NCBI RefSeq assembly: GCF_018459925.1
Contig: NZ_CP075371.1
Coordinates: 744,001-808,000 of the forward strand
DNA from: Nocardioides aquaticus
GTDB lineage: Bacteria > Actinomycetota > Actinomycetes > Propionibacteriales > Nocardioidaceae
DNA: 64,000 bases
Direction of reading: 5' to 3'
Of the stretch, positions 61,212-64,000 are shown in pieces. The notes beneath the pieces are model-generated. The model saw nothing but the letters and a program-made list of their open reading frames with translations, ran no database searches and had not been told where the DNA came from. Within the stretch, counting starts at the first letter, position 1; every line of letters begins with the position of its first letter. Position numbers and translations under genes: made by a program.

Positions 61212-62362
61212 GCGGCGGCCCGCTTCGGAGCGTCGTGGTCAACGGGCGGTTCCTCGCGCAGGACGTCACCGGAGTGCAACGCGTGGGCCGGGAGATCCTG
61301 CACGCCCTCGATGAGCTGATTGGCCTTGACCTATACCCGGGCGTGGAGTTCGAGGTCGTCGTACCCAGGGCCACGCCCGACGAGTGTCTTCCGCGTCTGG
61401 AACACCTCCGGCTGCGGCGGGCGGGACGCCTCCAGGGGCACCTGTGGGAGCAGCTGGAGCTGCCGCTGATCGCCGGCGACCGCACGCTGCTGTGCCTCGG
61501 GAACCTCGCTCCGGTCCTCCGGCTGCTGCGAGGTGCCCGGCCGACGGCCACCATGGTCCACGACCTCTCCTACCGCTACTTCCCGGACGCCTACAGTCGC
61601 GCGTTCCGGGCGCTTTACTCGGTCGTGATACCGGTCGTGCTCGCGCGGTCAACCGTAATCGTGACCGTCTCCGAGAGCGAGAAGGTGTCGATCCTGCGCC
61701 ATTACCCGCGGCTAGCACGCACCCACCGGTTGCACGCAGTGCAGAACGGCGGGGGAGTCCCGTCGTCCATGTCTGCGACGACCGGAGCGTCGTTCACGCC
61801 GATCGGTGCCGCGGTGTCGGGTGACGACGAGCAGGTAGTCCTCTACGTCGGGTCGTTAACACGACGCAAGAACGCAGACGGACTCCGGCGGATCGCTGAC
61901 CGCCTGACGTCGGCCCGGCCTGTCCGTTTTGTCTTCGCAGGGGCCACTGCAGGGGTCTTTAGCGGGCTCGACAGTGGAGGTGCTCCGGCACCCTCCTCGC
62001 CACGGATCGAGTTCCTCGGTCAGGTCAACGACCCGCATGTCCTCGAGGAGCTCTACCGGCGTGCGTCCGTCTTTGTCTTCCCGTCCTTCTACGAGGCCTC
62101 TCCGTTGCCGCCGGTCGAGGCGATGAGCGCCGGCACGCCGGTGGTCGCCTCGGACATCCCCAGCCTGCGCGAGCGTTGCGGAGACGCTGTGACCTACGTG
62201 GAGCCGCACGACATCGACGGCTTCGTCAACGAGATCGGGGCACTCCTGGACGACCCCGCGCTACGGGACTCGATGGCGGAGCGCGGCCGGGCCAGGGCCG
62301 CGGCCTACTCGTGGCGGGCGCAGACAGAGCGGCTCGTCGAGCTGTTGGGGGTCGAGCAGTGA
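61208..62362 (+). CDS. Glycosyltransferase family 4 (4)
   Basis: 384 residues. GT-B fold: SVVVNGRFLAQDVTGVQRVGREIL, MVHDLSYRYFPDAYS, VVLYVGSLTRRKNADGL and FYEASPLPPVEAMSAGTPVVASD with an E-x7-E variant. The opening RFLAQDVTGVQR is typical of the WsaF/mannosyltransferase-B-like group. ATG overlaps the previous stop; the stop overlaps the next GTG (GTGA), so three transferases are translationally coupled. More A/T at third positions than in the first 50 kb. Confidence 0.9.
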   Translation: MSGGPLRSVVVNGRFLAQDVTGVQRVGREILHALDELIGLDLYPGVEFEVVVPRATPDECLPRLEHLRLRRAGRLQGHLWEQLELPLIAGDRTLLCLGNLAPVLRLLRGARPTATMVHDLSYRYFPDAYSRAFRALYSVVIPVVLARSTVIVTVSESEKVSILRHYPRLARTHRLHAVQNGGGVPSSMSATTGASFTPIGAAVSGDDEQVVLYVGSLTRRKNADGLRRIADRLTSARPVRFVFAGATAGVFSGLDSGGAPAPSSPRIEFLGQVNDPHVLEELYRRASVFVFPSFYEASPLPPVEAMSAGTPVVASDIPSLRERCGDAVTYVEPHDIDGFVNEIGALLDDPALRDSMAERGRARAAAYSWRAQTERLVELLGVEQ

Positions 62363-64000
62363 GGGTTGTCGCCTGGCCGGCGCGTAAGAACGCCGACACC
62401 AACCCGTACCAACGGCTCTTGTATGACGCTGTTGCTGCCAGCGGAACCGAGGTGGAGGAATTCTGCCCGAACGCCCTCATGCGGGTCAGGCGGGGAGACG
62501 TCCTGCACCTGCACTGGCCAGACGTCTACCTCGCGGCCGGGGAGGGGTGGCGCTTCTGGCAACGCCTCGCCAAGCTTCGCGGCGCAGTAGTGCTGGCACA
62601 GGCGCGGGGAGCTCGGGTCGTGTGGACCGCACACAATCTGCGGCGGCCGACGCAGCGCAACGCGGCGAAGCTGGAGAAATTCTTCTGGCCGTGGTTCCTG
62701 CGCTCTTTGGATGGCGTGATCTTCATGACCGAGGGTTCGAGGCACCGAGCGCTTGCCACGGAGAAGGACCTACGCGACACCCCGACGATCGTCATCCCCC
62801 ACGGCCACTACCGCGAGGTCGCAGCAAAACACGCGGATAACGAGACGAGGCGGCCGAGAGTCGACGGCGATGAGGCGCTGACTGCCTTGTTCTTCGGCAG
62901 TGTCGCGGCCTACAAGGGAGTCCACCGCCTCGTAGGCGCATTCGACGGTGTCAGGGGCCACCCCCGGCTGAGAGTGCTCGGCGCTCACAGCAGCCAGGCT
63001 CCGGACGTCGCGCTACAACCCATCCTCGCCTCGCTGGCGTCCGACGTGCGGGACCGGATCGAGGTCCGGGACGTATTCCTTGCCGAGGCCGCCCTTGTCG
63101 ACGCCGTGCGCCGTGCCGACCTTGTCGTGCTGCCGTACGACGAGGTCGACAACTCGGGGTCGGCCCTCTTCGCCTTGTCCGTTGGACGTCCCATCCTCGT
63201 CTCGGACGTAGCCCCCTTCCGTGAACTGCGTCAGCTGGTCGGTGACGAGTGGGTCTGGATCTATGAGGGCGCCCTGACAGCCGCGGTGCTCGAGGTCTCG
63301 CTCGAACGGGCCCGTTCTTTGCGGGATTCGAAGGCTGTGCCGGACCTTGCAGCCCTGGACTGGGACACGCTAGGTCGAGCTACCACCGACTTCTATCGCC
63401 GAACGGTCGACCGCCGAGGTGAGACCTCGGACGCCCCCCGCCGTGTTCGGATCGTGCACGAGACCAACCCGACCAAGTACTTCCCTGCGCTGCTCGACCT
63501 GGCAGAGCAGGGCCGGATCGACATCGTGGGCCTTCACCGTTACAGCGTCGTCAAGGAATGGCTGCGCGCAGGTCTGAAGGACCGCACGCCGTGGTGGACG
63601 AGAACGCGTCACGCACTCGGCGACGCCTGGTTCCGGCTGCAGGTCCCGTTCGTGTCGGGCGAGACGATCGTGCTCGGGTTCGCGCCCTGGGATTGGCGGC
63701 TGCTCGTCTACCGCCAGCTCGCCCGGCGGAACCGGATCATCCTGCACACTTCGTGGCCGGATTGGGCCGATCACCATGTCCCGCGTAGCGGGGGTCCACT
63801 GCTCGGCTTGCGTAAGAGGGCGTGGGTGGGATTCCTTGCAGATTCCGCGGTCACGGTCGTCTGCGTGATGCCCCAGATCCGCGACGAGCTTGCGGAGCGT
63901 TTTGGAGCGGCAGCGACCGTGATCCCCCATGCTGTGCCGGACGTGTTCTTCGACCAAGATCCGACACGCGACGATGTGGGTCCTTTACGGCTTCTGTACG
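62359..64000 (+). CDS. Tandem glycosyltransferase fusion, 3' partial
   Basis: Open to the end of the window (547 codons). The first GT-B unit (about 1-350) has VVAWPARKNADTNPYQRLLY, DVLHLHWPDVYLA, WTAHNLRRPTQ, ALFFGSVAAYKGVHRLVGAF and LPYDEVDNSGSALFALSVGRPILVSD. After a short linker a second unit starts (about 355: RVRIVHETNPTKYFPALLDLA), with LHTSWPDWADHH and VVCVMPQIRDELAERFGA. Two transferases in one chain suggest that two successive sugars are added. Codon use is less G/C-biased than in the core genes (GTT, CTT, TTG, GCA). Confidence 0.85.
   Translation, partial: MRVVAWPARKNADTNPYQRLLYDAVAASGTEVEEFCPNALMRVRRGDVLHLHWPDVYLAAGEGWRFWQRLAKLRGAVVLAQARGARVVWTAHNLRRPTQRNAAKLEKFFWPWFLRSLDGVIFMTEGSRHRALATEKDLRDTPTIVIPHGHYREVAAKHADNETRRPRVDGDEALTALFFGSVAAYKGVHRLVGAFDGVRGHPRLRVLGAHSSQAPDVALQPILASLASDVRDRIEVRDVFLAEAALVDAVRRADLVVLPYDEVDNSGSALFALSVGRPILVSDVAPFRELRQLVGDEWVWIYEGALTAAVLEVSLERARSLRDSKAVPDLAALDWDTLGRATTDFYRRTVDRRGETSDAPRRVRIVHETNPTKYFPALLDLAEQGRIDIVGLHRYSVVKEWLRAGLKDRTPWWTRTRHALGDAWFRLQVPFVSGETIVLGFAPWDWRLLVYRQLARRNRIILHTSWPDWADHHVPRSGGPLLGLRKRAWVGFLADSAVTVVCVMPQIRDELAERFGAAATVIPHAVPDVFFDQDPTRDDVGPLRLLY

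Overview
The window is a very GC-rich chromosome segment in which codon third positions are almost always G or C. Gene content points to a Nocardioidaceae-like actinobacterium (Nocardioides or a close relative): a Fur/YgfZ/thioredoxin/DUF4395/rhodanese/DUF1416 neighbourhood, GTG starts with GTGA or ATGA overlaps, a GAF-ANTAR regulator, kdpFABCDE and a BKACE enzyme. This assignment is an inference from gene families and style, not from a marker gene.

Layout. 1-6.6 kb: nitrobindin-like fragment, Fur-family regulator, YgfZ, membrane thioredoxin, a sigma-factor-like membrane protein, then a sulfur operon (leader peptide, DUF4395, rhodanese, DUF1416) and a small monooxygenase. 6.7-12.5 kb: D-aminoacyl-tRNA deacylase, a maltokinase-cap-like protein, a quinone reductase, an SDR, an Asp-Ser repeat protein and a secreted GH5 enzyme, separated by two families of long inverted repeats. 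12.5-23.3 kb: a GAF-ANTAR regulator and a LuxR regulator, then the potassium locus (a DUF4118 protein divergent from kdpF-A-B-C-D-E) with repeated GTCAAG boxes between the divergent starts, then a PhoU-like protein. 23.3-34 kb: a PAS histidine kinase, BKACE, a SipW-type signal peptidase with two TasA-like exported substrates, small membrane proteins, a copper/superoxide lipoprotein pair, and a DUF1501/DUF1800 pair.

34-64 kb is a large surface-polysaccharide region: a Wzx-like flippase, four paralogous secreted beta-propeller proteins (one fused to a metallophosphatase fold without its metal ligands), an O-antigen-polymerase-like protein, three sulfotransferases, three secreted TIM-barrel glycosidase-like proteins, a kinase-fold protein, a Wzz/BY-kinase, a secreted phosphodiesterase, at least five glycosyltransferases (the last a tandem fusion cut by the window end) and a truncated sugar-phosphate transferase remnant. 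Together they suggest export and assembly of a sulfated exopolysaccharide with matching secreted proteins. Several promoters in this block share an unusual upstream motif, and one beta-propeller gene carries 43 consecutive G in its 5' leader, a candidate phase-variation switch.

Three to four genes (kdpB, the lipoprotein gene at 43.3 kb, the kinase-fold gene at 49.5 kb, possibly the polymerase at 44.2 kb) are each restored by adding one G/C to a short homopolymer run. These breaks may be sequence errors and not biology.
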